A stretch of 64,000 nt of DNA, from contig CAWJKP010000001.1 in assembly GCA_963843465.1 (NCBI GenBank), positions 2,232,001 to 2,296,000 of the forward strand, given 5' to 3'. Origin of the DNA: CAWJKP01 sp963843465. Lineage in GTDB: Bacteria > Planctomycetota > Planctomycetia > Pirellulales > Thermoguttaceae. Below are positions 25,823-35,384 of the stretch, in pieces. Under the pieces are notes generated by a model. It searched no databases. It saw only the letters and a list, made by a program, of their open reading frames with translations, and was not told the origin of the DNA. Position 1 is the stretch's first letter. Each line of letters starts with the position of its first letter. Both the position numbers and the translations under genes were made by a program.

Positions 25823-25990
25823 ATGACAGATTGCGTCTGTACGCTGATCCTGCCCGACCATGTTCATCGGGTCGTCGGCTCCCGCCTGGACGAGTCGCCG
25901 CAAGACGTTGCGCTTTCGTAGATGAACAATTTGGCGTACGCGCTAGGCATGAAGCGTGCGTTTACGTTTGGTTTCTACGTCGCGACAGTT
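25823..25990 (+). pseudogene. C-terminal remnant of a REP-associated (IS200-like) transposase
   Basis: Reads LILPDHVHRVVGSRLDESPQ, where HVH is the HUH metal-binding motif of Y1 transposases, then a TAG at 25919-25921, then MNNLAYALGMKRAFTFGFYV and TVGEHDLGVV, the usual tail of the family. No N-terminal half is seen. It is a relic distinct from the intact transposase at 39870. Confidence 0.65.
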
Positions 25991-26020
25991 GGCGAACATG
26001 ATCTGGGCGTCGTGAATGAA

Positions 26021-27079
26021 TCAGCGCTCCGGCGAACTGCTCTTGCGGACCTGTTCCGCAAAAAGCTGCTGGAGGTTGGCCAGTTGCTTCGTGCTGGCTG
26101 AGCCTTCGATCGCCCGCACGGCGATCTCTTGAACCTGCGCGTAGGCCTTTTCGGCCTGTTGCACGAGCCGGGAAAGCTGCTCGGCCTGCTCTTTGACGGT
26201 GCGTTCCAAGGCGGCGATCTTCGTGGCCAGCACGTTCTTCTCCCCTTCCAACTCGCGGCGGAGCAGCTCCTGGGCCGCCTTGTGCTCCTGCTCGGCCCGC
26301 CCGACGGCGTCGGCCGCCGCACGCTCGGTCGCCGCCTTCAGCTCTTGGGCAAAGCCGGCGGCGCAGGCGCGAAGTTCGGCCAACTCCTGCTCGCCTGCCG
26401 CCAACGCCTTTTCCCGCTCGCCCCATTCACGCTCCTGTTGCGATTTGCGCTGCGCCAACTCCTTTTGGGCCGCGGCAATTTCCTCGCCCAATTGGTCCCG
26501 AGCAAGCTGCTGTTCGCGGGCGAAGGCGTACTTGTATTCCTCCAACTCGCGCTGGCGGCGCTTCTGTTCCGCGGCGTCGCGCTCCTTGATCTCTTGCTCG
26601 TGCTGTCTCCGCTCCTTCTCCCACTCGGCGCGCGTGGTCTCGATCTCGCCGTTCAACTGCTCCTTCTCCGCCTGCAAATCGCGCTCCATCTCCTCCTGCG
26701 TGCGCTGGTGCGTCTCCAGGAAGGCCAGGAGCGTCGATGCCGATCGCTGGATGTCGTAGATCTCCTTCAACTCGCTCTCTTTGGCCGCGATGGCGCGGCA
26801 GATCCGACCGTACTTTTCGATCTCCTCTTCCAGTCGATCAGAAAGCTGGGTGAGGGTGCGAGTCATCGTCGATTTCAATTCGCCGATCAAGCGGACCACG
26901 CCCTCGCTGGAGATCGCGTCGGCCGCCGCCACGGCCTCGCTGACGGCCTTGGCCGCGATGCGCTCCTCGGGTTTGGCCTCGCTCTCCTTCCGCTGGGCGA
27001 CGGCCTTCTCGGCGTCGGCAACGAGCTCGGCCATGGCCTGCCGCGAGGGTCGTCTCTTGGGTGCTGCTCTCTCCGCCAT
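26021..27079 (-). CDS. Long coiled-coil protein
   Basis: 352 residues starting MAERAAPKRRPSRQ with AGGAGG eight bases upstream. From about residue 80 to 320 it is almost entirely heptad-like and highly charged (for example RAEWEKERRQHEQEIKERDA and KVAEQ-type repeats), a long parallel coiled coil. There is no signal peptide, membrane helix or catalytic motif. A structural or scaffolding role is inferred. The Ala/Lys-rich N-terminus could bind nucleic acid. Neighbours give no functional clue. Confidence 0.75.
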   Translation of the reverse strand: MAERAAPKRRPSRQAMAELVADAEKAVAQRKESEAKPEERIAAKAVSEAVAAADAISSEGVVRLIGELKSTMTRTLTQLSDRLEEEIEKYGRICRAIAAKESELKEIYDIQRSASTLLAFLETHQRTQEEMERDLQAEKEQLNGEIETTRAEWEKERRQHEQEIKERDAAEQKRRQRELEEYKYAFAREQQLARDQLGEEIAAAQKELAQRKSQQEREWGEREKALAAGEQELAELRACAAGFAQELKAATERAAADAVGRAEQEHKAAQELLRRELEGEKNVLATKIAALERTVKEQAEQLSRLVQQAEKAYAQVQEIAVRAIEGSASTKQLANLQQLFAEQVRKSSSPER

Positions 27080-27330
27080 CTCAGGAACCTCCTGGAAAGA
27101 AAATGACTGGCCGCAAGGATTGCCAGGCTATCCCGAGAACGTCGCGCTGTCAACCATGCGCCGCCCGAGCCTATCTCGATCCCCGCACCCTAGCCCTCTC
27201 TCGGAGGGAGAGCGATCGGTGCAATGATGTTCCCGATTGGCATGGCGACGTTGCTTGCCTTCCGCCGAACCGCACCTACTATTCCAGAGGTTCTCGTTAG
27301 CATACCATCGCGCACAAGGGAGGGCTGTTC

Positions 27331-28309
27331 ATGGCTGAAGACGACCGTCAGAACCGTTCGACTCCTCGCCGGGAGCATTCAACTCCACGACGGGAATTCT
27401 TGGTGCAAGTGTCTGCGGCAGCGGCCGGCAGCGTCTTGGGCGCGAGCCAGGCCCCCGCGGCCCAGCGCCCCTGCCCCGCTGGCCTCGGTGCAACTGGGGC
27501 CACACCGCATCAGCCGCCTGATCGTGGGTTGGAACCCCATCGGCGGCTACTCGCACGCGACCAACGACCTGTCGCTGACCATGCGCGAGTGGTTCACCGT
27601 CGAACGGACCGTCGCGCTGTTGGAGGACTGCCTCCGCAACGGCATCACCGCCTGGCAGTACGATCACACGCCCAAGTCCGTGGAAACGCTGCGGAAACTC
27701 CGGGAAAAGGGGGCCAACCTGAAGACCATCTGCCTGCACGCCGAGCGGCCGGGCCACGACGCTCCCATCAAAACCGTCATCGCCGAGACCAAGCCGATCG
27801 GCATGGTCCATCACGGCGGGGTGACCGAGCAGGCGTTCCGCGCCGGCAAATCCCGCAACGTGCGCGACTACGTGAAGAAGGTCAAGGATCAGGGGATCCT
27901 GGCGGGCGTCTCCACCCATTGTCCGGCCACGATCAAGCGGATCATGGACGAAGGCTGGGAGAACGACTTCTTCATGTGCTCGTTCTATTACCTCACCCGG
28001 CCGCGCGAGGAAATGCAGAAACAGCTCGGCAAGGTGCCCGTCGGCGAACCCTTTTTCGAGTCCGATCCCCTGGAAATGACCGCCGCCATCCGCCAGGTGT
28101 CCAAACCGTGCCTGGCGTTCAAACTCCTGGCCGCCGGCCGGCTGTGCTGGAACAAGCAGTCGGTCGAGGAGGCGTTCAAGTTCGCCTTCGCCAGCATCAA
28201 GCCGACCGACGGGGTGATCGTGGGCATGTTTCCCCGCTTCTCGGACCAGGTCCGTCAGAATGCCGCATACGCGCAAGTACGGCGCCGTGCGCGCGTGAGG
28301 GGCCTGTAA
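27331..28309 (+). CDS. Tat-exported TIM-barrel protein (aldo/keto-reductase-like), one frame break
   Basis: The start ATG has GGGAGG eight bases upstream. The N-terminus (TPRREFLVQVSAAAAGSVL) is a twin-arginine signal. After about 45 residues the frame shifts (27463-27475) and continues ISRLIVGWNPIGGYSHATND, DCLRNGITAWQYDHTPKSVE and KPCLAFKLLAAGRL, ending ARVRGL at 28309. The fold resembles aldo/keto-reductase-like barrels that planctomycetes export in large numbers; the NADPH site is not clear, so catalytic activity is uncertain. No operon partner. Confidence 0.7.
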
Positions 28310-28412
28310 AACAAGGGTTCCTCAGCAGAATTCGCGGGTGAAACCAGGGCGGTACGCACGCGGAAGTGCAGCACCCGGCACCCGGATGTGCGCGTTTTGC
28401 CGGGAAAAATCG

Positions 28413-28471
28413 GGAACAGAGAAGAGGAATTATACTTCCTTGGGAAAAGTATAATTCCTCTTCTCTGTTCC
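28413..28471. repeat. Perfect 25-bp inverted repeat
   Basis: Arms 28413-28437 and 28447-28471 are exact complements around a 9-base loop (core GAGGAATTATACTT). It lies between convergent genes and could act as a bidirectional terminator, but it looks like a dispersed repeat. The rest of 28310-28630 shows no gene. Confidence 0.8.
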
Positions 28472-28630
28472 GACTTTTCAGACGCTCGAAACCGTCTCAT
28501 GGTTCCCGACATGATTTCTTGGGCATTCCGCCATTTCCTGCCCTTCGTCGCACAAGACTGGACCACGAATCCTGGCGAGGAGCCAAAACAATAACCTGGG
28601 CAAAGCGGATCCCAAGGAATCAAGCGACGA

Positions 28631-29946
28631 TCATAGGGCCCAAGGGGCCCGCGCCGGACGCGAGCGAAGGCCGTTGGCCTCGTCGTCGCCGATGAACTCT
28701 TCTTTCCCCGGGTCGAACCTGAGCTTGCGGTTGAGTATCCAGGCCAATGCGGCTGCGTGGCAGGCGGTGTGGGATCGGCGCATGACCTGGGAGTTGGCCG
28801 CCGGTTTCGCCCGCGACTTGACGCAGTCGAAGAAGTTCCGGGCGTGGGCCGAGACGTCCAGCCCCCCCTCACGCCTGGCCATCACCTCTTTCAACTCCGC
28901 CTTGAGCGACGCCGGATGCACCTCGATGCCGCCGTTGTCGCCCGTCTCGACCCAACCTCCCTCGCCCACAAACCGCACGGGACAGGTCCCCAGCGACTGG
29001 ATCCATCCCGGCCGTTGGCCGAAGGGCGTGTCCAGGCAATCGATCACCAGCTTCACGCCGTTGGCATAGCGGGCGTTGATCGTTTGCCCTGACGGTTCGT
29101 ATTCTACGGGCCCGGAGTCGTCGGCCTCGTTGGCCCATTGGCAGAGATCAACCGTGTGCGCTCCCCAATCGAGCAATCGCGCGCCGGAGTCAAAGTCCCA
29201 ATATCCGCGCCACTGCCCTTCGACATAACGATGGTTGTAGGGCGCCAGGGGGCCGGTCCGAGCCACAGATCCCAATCGACAACGTTGCGCGGCGGAGTCG
29301 GTTCACCCGCAAGCCACGTCGTCTCGATCGACAGCTTGTAGACCGAGGCGAAGAGGGTCTGGAGCTTGCCCAGCTTGCCGCTCTGGGCAAGTCGAACGGC
29401 GGCCTGGAAGTTCGCCACGCTGCGCCGCTGCGTGCCGGCCTGGAAGACGCGGCCGGTCTTTCGGATTACGTCGTCAAGGGCCTGGCAGAGTCCGATCGTC
29501 AGGCCGCACGGCTTCTCGCTGTAGACGTCCTTGCCGGCCTTCGCCGCCAACATCGAGGCTGCGGCGTGCCAGCGGTCGCCGGTCGCAATCAGCACCGCGT
29601 CGACGTCGCGCCGCGCCAACAATTCGCGGAAGTCGCGATAGAGCACGCAGTCCTTGTTCCCGTAATGCTGGTCGATGAGCCTCTTTGCCGCATCTCGCCG
29701 GGCGGCTTGAACGTCGCAAACGGCCAGGCACTGGCAGTCAGGCTGCTTGAGTATGCCGCTGAGGTCGTAGGTGGCGCGCGGGCCGATGCCGATCACCCCG
29801 AGCGTGATCCGTTCCGAGGGGGCCGCCCTGTCCTTGGCTCCCCGAGCCGCGGCCGGTGCGAACCAGGGCAGCGCCGCCACGGCCCCGGCCGCCAGGGAAC
29901 GTCGCAGCACGTCGCGCCGCGTCAGTTTCTCGATTGCTCTTGACAT
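28631..29946 (-). CDS. Tat-exported Gfo/Idh/MocA-family oxidoreductase, one frame break
   Basis: About 437 residues. The twin-arginine signal (KLTRRDVLRRSLAAG, then ALPWFAPAAARG) precedes an NAD(P)-binding Rossmann domain (LGVIGIGPRATYDLSGIL) with the family motif VYSEKPCGLTI, whose Lys is catalytic. Around 29240 the frame shifts; the second part (YVEGQWRGYWDFDSGARLLD, WGAHTVDLCQWAN) is the C-terminal alpha/beta domain, ending APWAL. Exported members of this family are expanded in planctomycetes and act on sugars or inositols; the exact substrate is unknown. It diverges from the propeller gene at 30199. Confidence 0.88.
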
Positions 29947-30198
29947 GGTCTGTCTTCCGTTTTCGCTGAGAGTTCACGGGGTTCTTGCCCTTCTGATGCC
30001 TGCCGGAACCCCTGAGCGGCGGGCCGACGAGTCTAATCTTGATCGGTGGAATGTGCCTTGTCAAACGCCCCCGCCCCAAAAAGTCTCGCCCATCAGCTAC
30101 CTGCGAGGGCGACTTGCCTGGGCATTGCCAGCCGCTTAGCATTTGGGTAACGTTTGAGACCGCGTTTTCTTCCAGTGCAGCAGTTGGGGAGAATTGCC

Positions 30199-33100
30199 AT
30201 GAGCAGGCAATTGGCGGTGGTGGGAGCATGGCATCTTGGGGTTTGCATGGCGACGGCGGTTTGGGCTGCCGCCGGGGTTCTCCGGGCCGCAGACTCGGGC
30301 GCACCCGCCGAGAAGGCCGAGGCTCGCCGGATCCTCGACGCCAGCGGAGCCAGCGGCGGGCTCGTCGTCCACGTGGGCTGCGGCGACGGGAAGCTGACCG
30401 CCGCATTGCGGGCAGGCGACGGCTATCTGGTCCAGGGCCTGGACAGCGACGCGCGGAAGGTCGCCGAGGCCCGCCGATACCTGCGGTCCCTCGGGCTTTA
30501 CGGCCCGGTGTCGATCGAGCGGTTCGACGGCAAGCGGCTGCCGTACGTCGACAACCTCGTGACGTTGATTGTCGCTGAGGACCTTGCCTCGGTGCCCAGG
30601 GATGAGCTGATGCGGGTGCTGAGCCCTGGAGGCGTGGCGTGCGTCCTCAGCGGCGGGCAGTGGACGAAGACCGTCAAGCCTCGACCGGCGGAGATTGACC
30701 AGTGGACCCACTTCCTGCACGATGCCAGCAACAACGCCGTCTCGGCGGACTCGGTGGTGGGCCCGCCGCGCCAGCTCCAGTGGGTCGGGGGCCCGCCCTG
30801 GACCCGGAGCCACGACCATCTGGCCGGCGTCAGCGCCGCGGTGTGCGCCGGCGGCCGGCTGTTCTACGTCGTCGATGAGGGGCCGATCGCCGCGGTGGTG
30901 CTGGAGCCGAAGTGGCAGCTCGTGGCCTGCGACGCCTTCAGCGGCGTGATCCTCTGGAAACGGTCGATTCCGCAATGGCAGTGGCATCTGCGGGGTTTCC
31001 GCAGCGGCCCCACCGATCTGGCCAGACGCCTGGTGGCCGTGGACGATCGCGTCTATGTGACGCTCGGGTCGGACGCCCCCCTCAGCGCCCTCGACGCCGC
31101 CACGGGCCAAACCCTCACGACCTATGCCGGCACCGAGCATACCCTGGAAGTCGTCTTCTGCAAGGGCGCGCTCTTTGTCGTGGCGGGCGCGTCGGCCACG
31201 GAAGAGGAGAAGGCCCGACGCCGCGGCGAGCGCCCCGGCTTGGTAGAGGTCCGCTCCCAGCGGCCTCCCTATGCGGAAAACTACCCGCCCAAACGGATCC
31301 TCGCCATCGACGCCGCCAGCGGCCGGCCGCTCTGGAACAAGTCCGACGGCGATACCGCGGAGTTGTTGCCGACCACCCTGGCCGTCAGCGGTGGCCGCGT
31401 CTTTTTTCAGAATGCGGAGAAGATCGCCTGTCTCGACGCGGCCTCGGGCAAGCCGGTCTGGCAGGCGCCGCGCCCGGTGGCTCGTAACCGGCCCACCTGG
31501 TCGGCCCCGACGCTGGTCGTCTACGAAGGGGTTGTCCTCTCGGCGGACCGGGCGGTTGGACCACCCCCGGCGCAAGAGCCAGCGGTGCGAAGCTGCCGGC
31601 CGGATGGTTTGTCAGCAGCGCCGGCGGCCAGTCGCCCGTGGGAGAACTGATTGCCTTTTCGGCCCGGACCGGCGAGCGCCTGTGGAACTGCCCGTGCCGC
31701 GAGTGCTACAACGCGCCGGTGGACGTGCTCGTGGCCGACGGGCTGGTCTGGACCGGCGATCTGGTCACGGCCGGCGACCCGGGCATCACCGCGGGCCGCC
31801 ACCCCCGCACCGGCGAGATCCAACGCACGCGGCCCCGCGATCAGCAGTTCTTCCAACCCGGCATGGGCCACGAGCGCTGCTATCGCAACAAGGCCACCTC
31901 GCGCTGGCTGGTCCTCGGCCGCTCCGGCGTCGAGTTCGTCGATCTGGCCACCGGCAGCGCGATCCCCAACCACTGGACCCGCGGCGTCTGCCAGTACGGC
32001 GTCATCCCCTGCAACGGGCTGCTCTACGTGCCGCCGCACTCCTGCGCCTGTTTCATCACCGCCAAGCTCAATGGCTTCAATTGCCTGGCCCCGGCGGCAA
32101 AGTCGGAAGGCGACACGTCGAAGGCGGAAAAGGGCATCCCCGCGTCCGCGGACCAGGCGCAGCAGCAGCCTCCGCGGCTGGAACGGGGGCCCGCCTACGA
32201 AGGACTCCCAACTCCAAGCTCCGAACGGCAAAATGCGGACGATTGGCCGACCTATCGCCACGACGCGGCGCGGAGCGGTCGCGCAGGCGCCCCGGTTGCG
32301 GCGAAGCTCAAGCCGGCCTGGCAGGCGGACCTCGGCGGGAAGCTGACGAGCGTCGTGGTTGCGGAGGGCAAAGTGCTGGTGGCCCAGGTCGATACGCATA
32401 CCGTCCATGCCCTGGATGCCCGCGATGGCCGCCGGCTCTGGAGCTACACGGCAGGCGGGCGCGTCGATTCGCCTCCCACGGTCTGGCAAGGATGCGTGCT
32501 CTTCGGATCGGCGGACGGCTGGGTCTACTGCCTCCGCGATGCGGATGGAGTGCTCGCCTGGCGATTCCGGGCGGCGCCGGAGGACCGGCGGATCGTGTCC
32601 TACGGGCAGGTGGAGTCGCTCTGGCCCGTGCCCGGCAGCGTGCTGGTGGAGGAGGGTGTCGTGTGCTGCGCCGCGGGGCGGTCGTCGTACCTGGACGGCG
32701 GCATGCGGCTTTGTCGCCTCGACGCGCGCACCGGCCGGTTGCTCTCCGAAACGATCATCGACCATCGCGACCCGAAAACCGGCTGCCAGGCCAAGCAATC
32801 GATCCACGGCACGGACATGCCCGGCGCCCTGCCCAACGTCCTTTCCTGCGACGGGACCTCGGTCTACCTGCGGCACCTCCGCTTCGACCTCTGCGGCCGG
32901 GTGCAGCCTTCCGACGTGCCGCACTTGTTCAGCCCGGCGGGTTTCCTCGACGGCTCGTGGTGGCATCGCACCTATTGGCTGGTAGGGACGAGGATGGGCA
33001 CGGACTACGGCGGGTGGCCGACGGTGGGCAGCCGCGTGCCGGCCGGCCGGCTGCTGGTGCTCGACGGCCCGACGGTGTATGGCTTCGGCCGCAACCAGTA

Positions 33101-33608
33101 TTCCCACACGGGCTCGCACATCGGCATCGATTCCCTGACCGTCTTCCACTCTAGCCCGGACCGCTACAACCCGCGCGAGACGAACTACCAGGCGTTTGCC
33201 ATCAACCGCGACGCCCCGCTGGGCATGCCGGAGGCAAAGCCCGCGGCGACGCCGAAGACCCCAGGGCAAGCCAAGCCGGCGGCGAAACCGCGCCGGGCCG
33301 CTGGGCCGCCCCCCAAGAATTATCGTTGGACCCAGCCGCTGCCGATCCTCGCCCGAGCCATGATCCTGGCGGAGGATCGCCTGTTCCTGGCCGGGCCACC
33401 CGACGTGCTCAAGGCCGATGATCCGGCGGCGGCGATCGAAGGCCGCGCCGGCGGCGCGCTGGTGGTGATCTCCGCCGCCGACGGCAAGCCACTGGCCCAG
33501 TGCCCTCTGGAGAGCCCGCCGGTCTTCGACGGTCTGTGCGCTGCCCAATCGCGCCTTTACCTGGTGAACCAGGCCGGCGAGGTGTTGTGCTTCAGCAACC
33601 GCCAGTGA
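30199..33608 (+). CDS. Secreted methyltransferase-like / PQQ-type beta-propeller fusion, one frame break
   Basis: About 1136 residues. The start ATG has GGGGAG eight bases upstream; a signal peptide follows (WHLGVCMATAVWAAAGVL). Residues ~50-160 resemble a class I SAM-binding domain (GGLVVHVGCGDGKLTAALRA, VLSPGGVACVL). Two blocks of PQQ/BamB-like propeller blades follow (LVACDAFSGVILWKRSI, ILAIDAASGRPLWNKSD, LVLDGPTVYGFGRNQ). The frame shifts once at about 31560-31600 (then LPAGWFVSSAGGQSPVGE). A low-complexity AKPAAKPRRAA linker precedes the last blades. The propeller probably binds a substrate or protein in the periplasm; a SAM domain outside the cytoplasm is odd and may be non-catalytic. 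Confidence 0.8.
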
Positions 33609-33930
33609 ACGCGCGGGGCCCTCGACAAGCCTAACGGGCGCGGCCCGTCCCGCGCCCCACTACCACACGTATTGAGATAGGCCGTTCCGGTGGGTTAGCA
33701 GACGCAAATTAGGGCCCTACCGGCGGGTCGGCAGCGAGTCAATCTGAAACGGCCGAGCCGGCCCCGGCTGCTGAAGCAAGAACGGACCTCCCGCGATAGC
33801 GAAATGCCGGTGCTGCTGGGCGACTCAGCCCGAGCAGTTGCATGACCCCTCGTGAGGGCGTAGGATCTATACGAGAGGATAGGCGCGTTCGGAGGTGCCT
33901 TGCAGGTCGTTCGCCGATATTGACTGCCGC
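33609..33930. other. Intergenic region before the toxin-antitoxin cluster
   Basis: About 320 bases with GC-rich short inverted stretches but no gene, clear promoter or recognised repeat. Confidence 0.4.
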
Positions 33931-34416
33931 ATGAAACCGAAGGTCTACCTGGAAACCACGATCATTAGTTACCTGACCGCCTGGCGAAGCCCGCAGCTTG
34001 TCATGGCGGCCAATCAGGAGAGCACCCGAAACTGGTGGGACGACGAACGGCACGCCTTCGACCTTTACATTTCTGAAGCCGTTGTACAAGAGGCATCGCT
34101 GGGCGACCCATCCGCGGCTCAGAAACGGCTTGAAGTGTTGAGCGACATCTTCGAGTTGCAGATCACGGACGAGGCTCGTCTATTGGCGAAGGAGTTGGTC
34201 GAGAAAACGCCGTTGCCGAAGACCGCCCGCGTCGATGCGTTGCATATCGCCACTGCAACCGTGCATGGAATGGACTACCTCCTTACGTGGAACTGCCGTC
34301 ACATCGCCAACGCGGCGATGCGGAATTCCTTGGCAGCGGTTTGCGAGGCGGCAGGATACGAGATCCCCGTGATCTGCACTCCACTGGAACTGATTGAGGA
34401 GCATGGCAGTGATTGA
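33931..34416 (+). CDS. PIN-domain toxin (VapC-like)
   Basis: 161 residues from MKPKVYLETTIISYLTAW. PIN ribonucleases cluster acidic residues: here Glu in YLETT, Glu in SEAVVQEASLGD, Asp in ARVDALHIATA and the terminal Asn/His in LTWNCRHIANA, all at expected spacing. The variant with ETT in place of the usual D-x-S start is a known VapC subgroup. It would cleave RNA when free. The downstream small gene overlaps it by 14 bases and is the likely antitoxin, so toxin precedes antitoxin here. Confidence 0.85.
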   Translation: MKPKVYLETTIISYLTAWRSPQLVMAANQESTRNWWDDERHAFDLYISEAVVQEASLGDPSAAQKRLEVLSDIFELQITDEARLLAKELVEKTPLPKTARVDALHIATATVHGMDYLLTWNCRHIANAAMRNSLAAVCEAAGYEIPVICTPLELIEEHGSD

Positions 34417-34615
34417 CGACCCCATCGTGGCTGAAGTCCGCAAAGCGCGAGACGAGTACGCCAGACGTTTCGATTACGACTTGGACGCCATCTGCAAGGA
34501 CTTGCAGCAGAAGCAAGCTCAACCCGGGAGAAAGGTCGTCTCGTTTCCGCCGAAGCGGCCAAAGCCGGCGACTTCGGGCCGTGGTGGTCGGAAACGAGAA
34601 GCCGATTCGGTGTAG
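34403..34615 (+). CDS. Putative antitoxin of the PIN toxin
   Basis: 70 residues from MAVIDDPIVAEVRKARDEYA, with GAGGAG directly upstream inside the toxin gene. The N-terminal half is helical (RRFDYDLDAICKDLQQKQ), the rest Pro/Lys-rich and probably disordered until bound (VVSFPPKRPKPA). No DNA-binding motif is obvious. Assignment rests on size, overlap and the recurring pairing of this small protein with PIN toxins. Confidence 0.75.
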   Translation: MAVIDDPIVAEVRKARDEYARRFDYDLDAICKDLQQKQAQPGRKVVSFPPKRPKPATSGRGGRKREADSV

Positions 34616-34647
34616 GCTGGGCCTGGTGCACCACCGAGCCTGTGCCG

Positions 34648-34965
34648 TTACAGTCCCAGCCACAAGCGAACGGCGCTTTCCACGGCAGTCAGCTCGTCTT
34701 GGGCGAGATGACCAAGTTTGCGGAGCAGCTTGACGGTGGGAATGGTGACAAGGTTCTGGGCATCGAACGCTCCGGAGCGGAGGAAGCCAACGTTGCTGGA
34801 TACTTCGAAGCGAGAGCCTCGCGTGCTGGTCGTGTGGGGCACAAGCGTCGCCAGCGCGCGGTCTGTGTCGCCAGCAGGTACGTTCAAGACCAGACAGGGG
34901 CGCGTCTTGGCCGCCATGCCAAGGTCCACTAGCCAAACCTCGCCCCGCAACGGGCTAGGAGGCAT
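34648..34965 (-). CDS. MazF/PemK-family endoribonuclease toxin
   Basis: 105 residues from MPPSPLRGEVWLVDLG. The MazF fold is evident: first strand GEVWLVDL, then AKTRPCLVLNVPAG (Arg in TRP is the conserved catalytic-loop residue) and a later Ser/Thr stretch VPHTTSTRGSRF, with NLVTIPTVKLLRKLG near the end. MazF toxins cut mRNA at short sequences. The start at 34965 overlaps the antitoxin's 3' end by 11 bases. It converges on the PIN pair with 32 bases between. Confidence 0.9.
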   Translation of the reverse strand: MPPSPLRGEVWLVDLGMAAKTRPCLVLNVPAGDTDRALATLVPHTTSTRGSRFEVSSNVGFLRSGAFDAQNLVTIPTVKLLRKLGHLAQDELTAVESAVRLWLGL

Positions 34966-35149
34966 CAGCCGCCTCGCTTCGGTCGAGTTGCAAGAAGAGC
35001 TCCTCCGCGGCGCAGACAAGCTGCTCGTCGGACAGCGGAGGAACGTCGAGCATCAAGGTGCGGCGAAGAATTTCGCGGGCCACCTCCCGCTTGTCGCCCT
35101 CGGGCAGCAGATCAAACGTGCGCAGCATCTCTTGGACTTGCGCGGTCAT
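34955..35149 (-). CDS. Antitoxin of the MazF-like toxin
   Basis: 64 residues from MTAQVQEMLRTFDLLPEGDK, with AGAGGGAG upstream. Sequence is helical (REVAREILRRTLML, DEQLVCAAEELFLQLDRSE) and acidic, fitting small antitoxins of MazF partners. No SpoVT/AbrB-type DNA-binding strand pattern is visible, so it may rely on the complex for repression. The downstream toxin overlap supports translational coupling. Confidence 0.8.
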   Translation of the reverse strand: MTAQVQEMLRTFDLLPEGDKREVAREILRRTLMLDVPPLSDEQLVCAAEELFLQLDRSEAADAS

Positions 35150-35384
35150 CGCATGCACTCCCTCTTTTATTATCCTACCGCGGGCAACGCGCATCCGTCA
35201 ATCCACAAGCCACGGCGTGGGCGGCACCCCGCAACACCAAGCCCGCAAGAGGGGTGGGGGCTGCGCTCGTCCACCGAGTCTTGCCCCGTTGCGGGTTGAC
35301 CCGAGCTCGTGAAATGACATCGGCCCCAATGGCATCCAGGCGAGGAGTGCCTTAGAATGGGGGCTTCGATGAGGTGCCGTTGCC

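Noticed and set aside
33609..33930. Possible tRNA or small RNA gene in the gap
   Set aside because: No cloverleaf or T-loop consensus was found on either strand.
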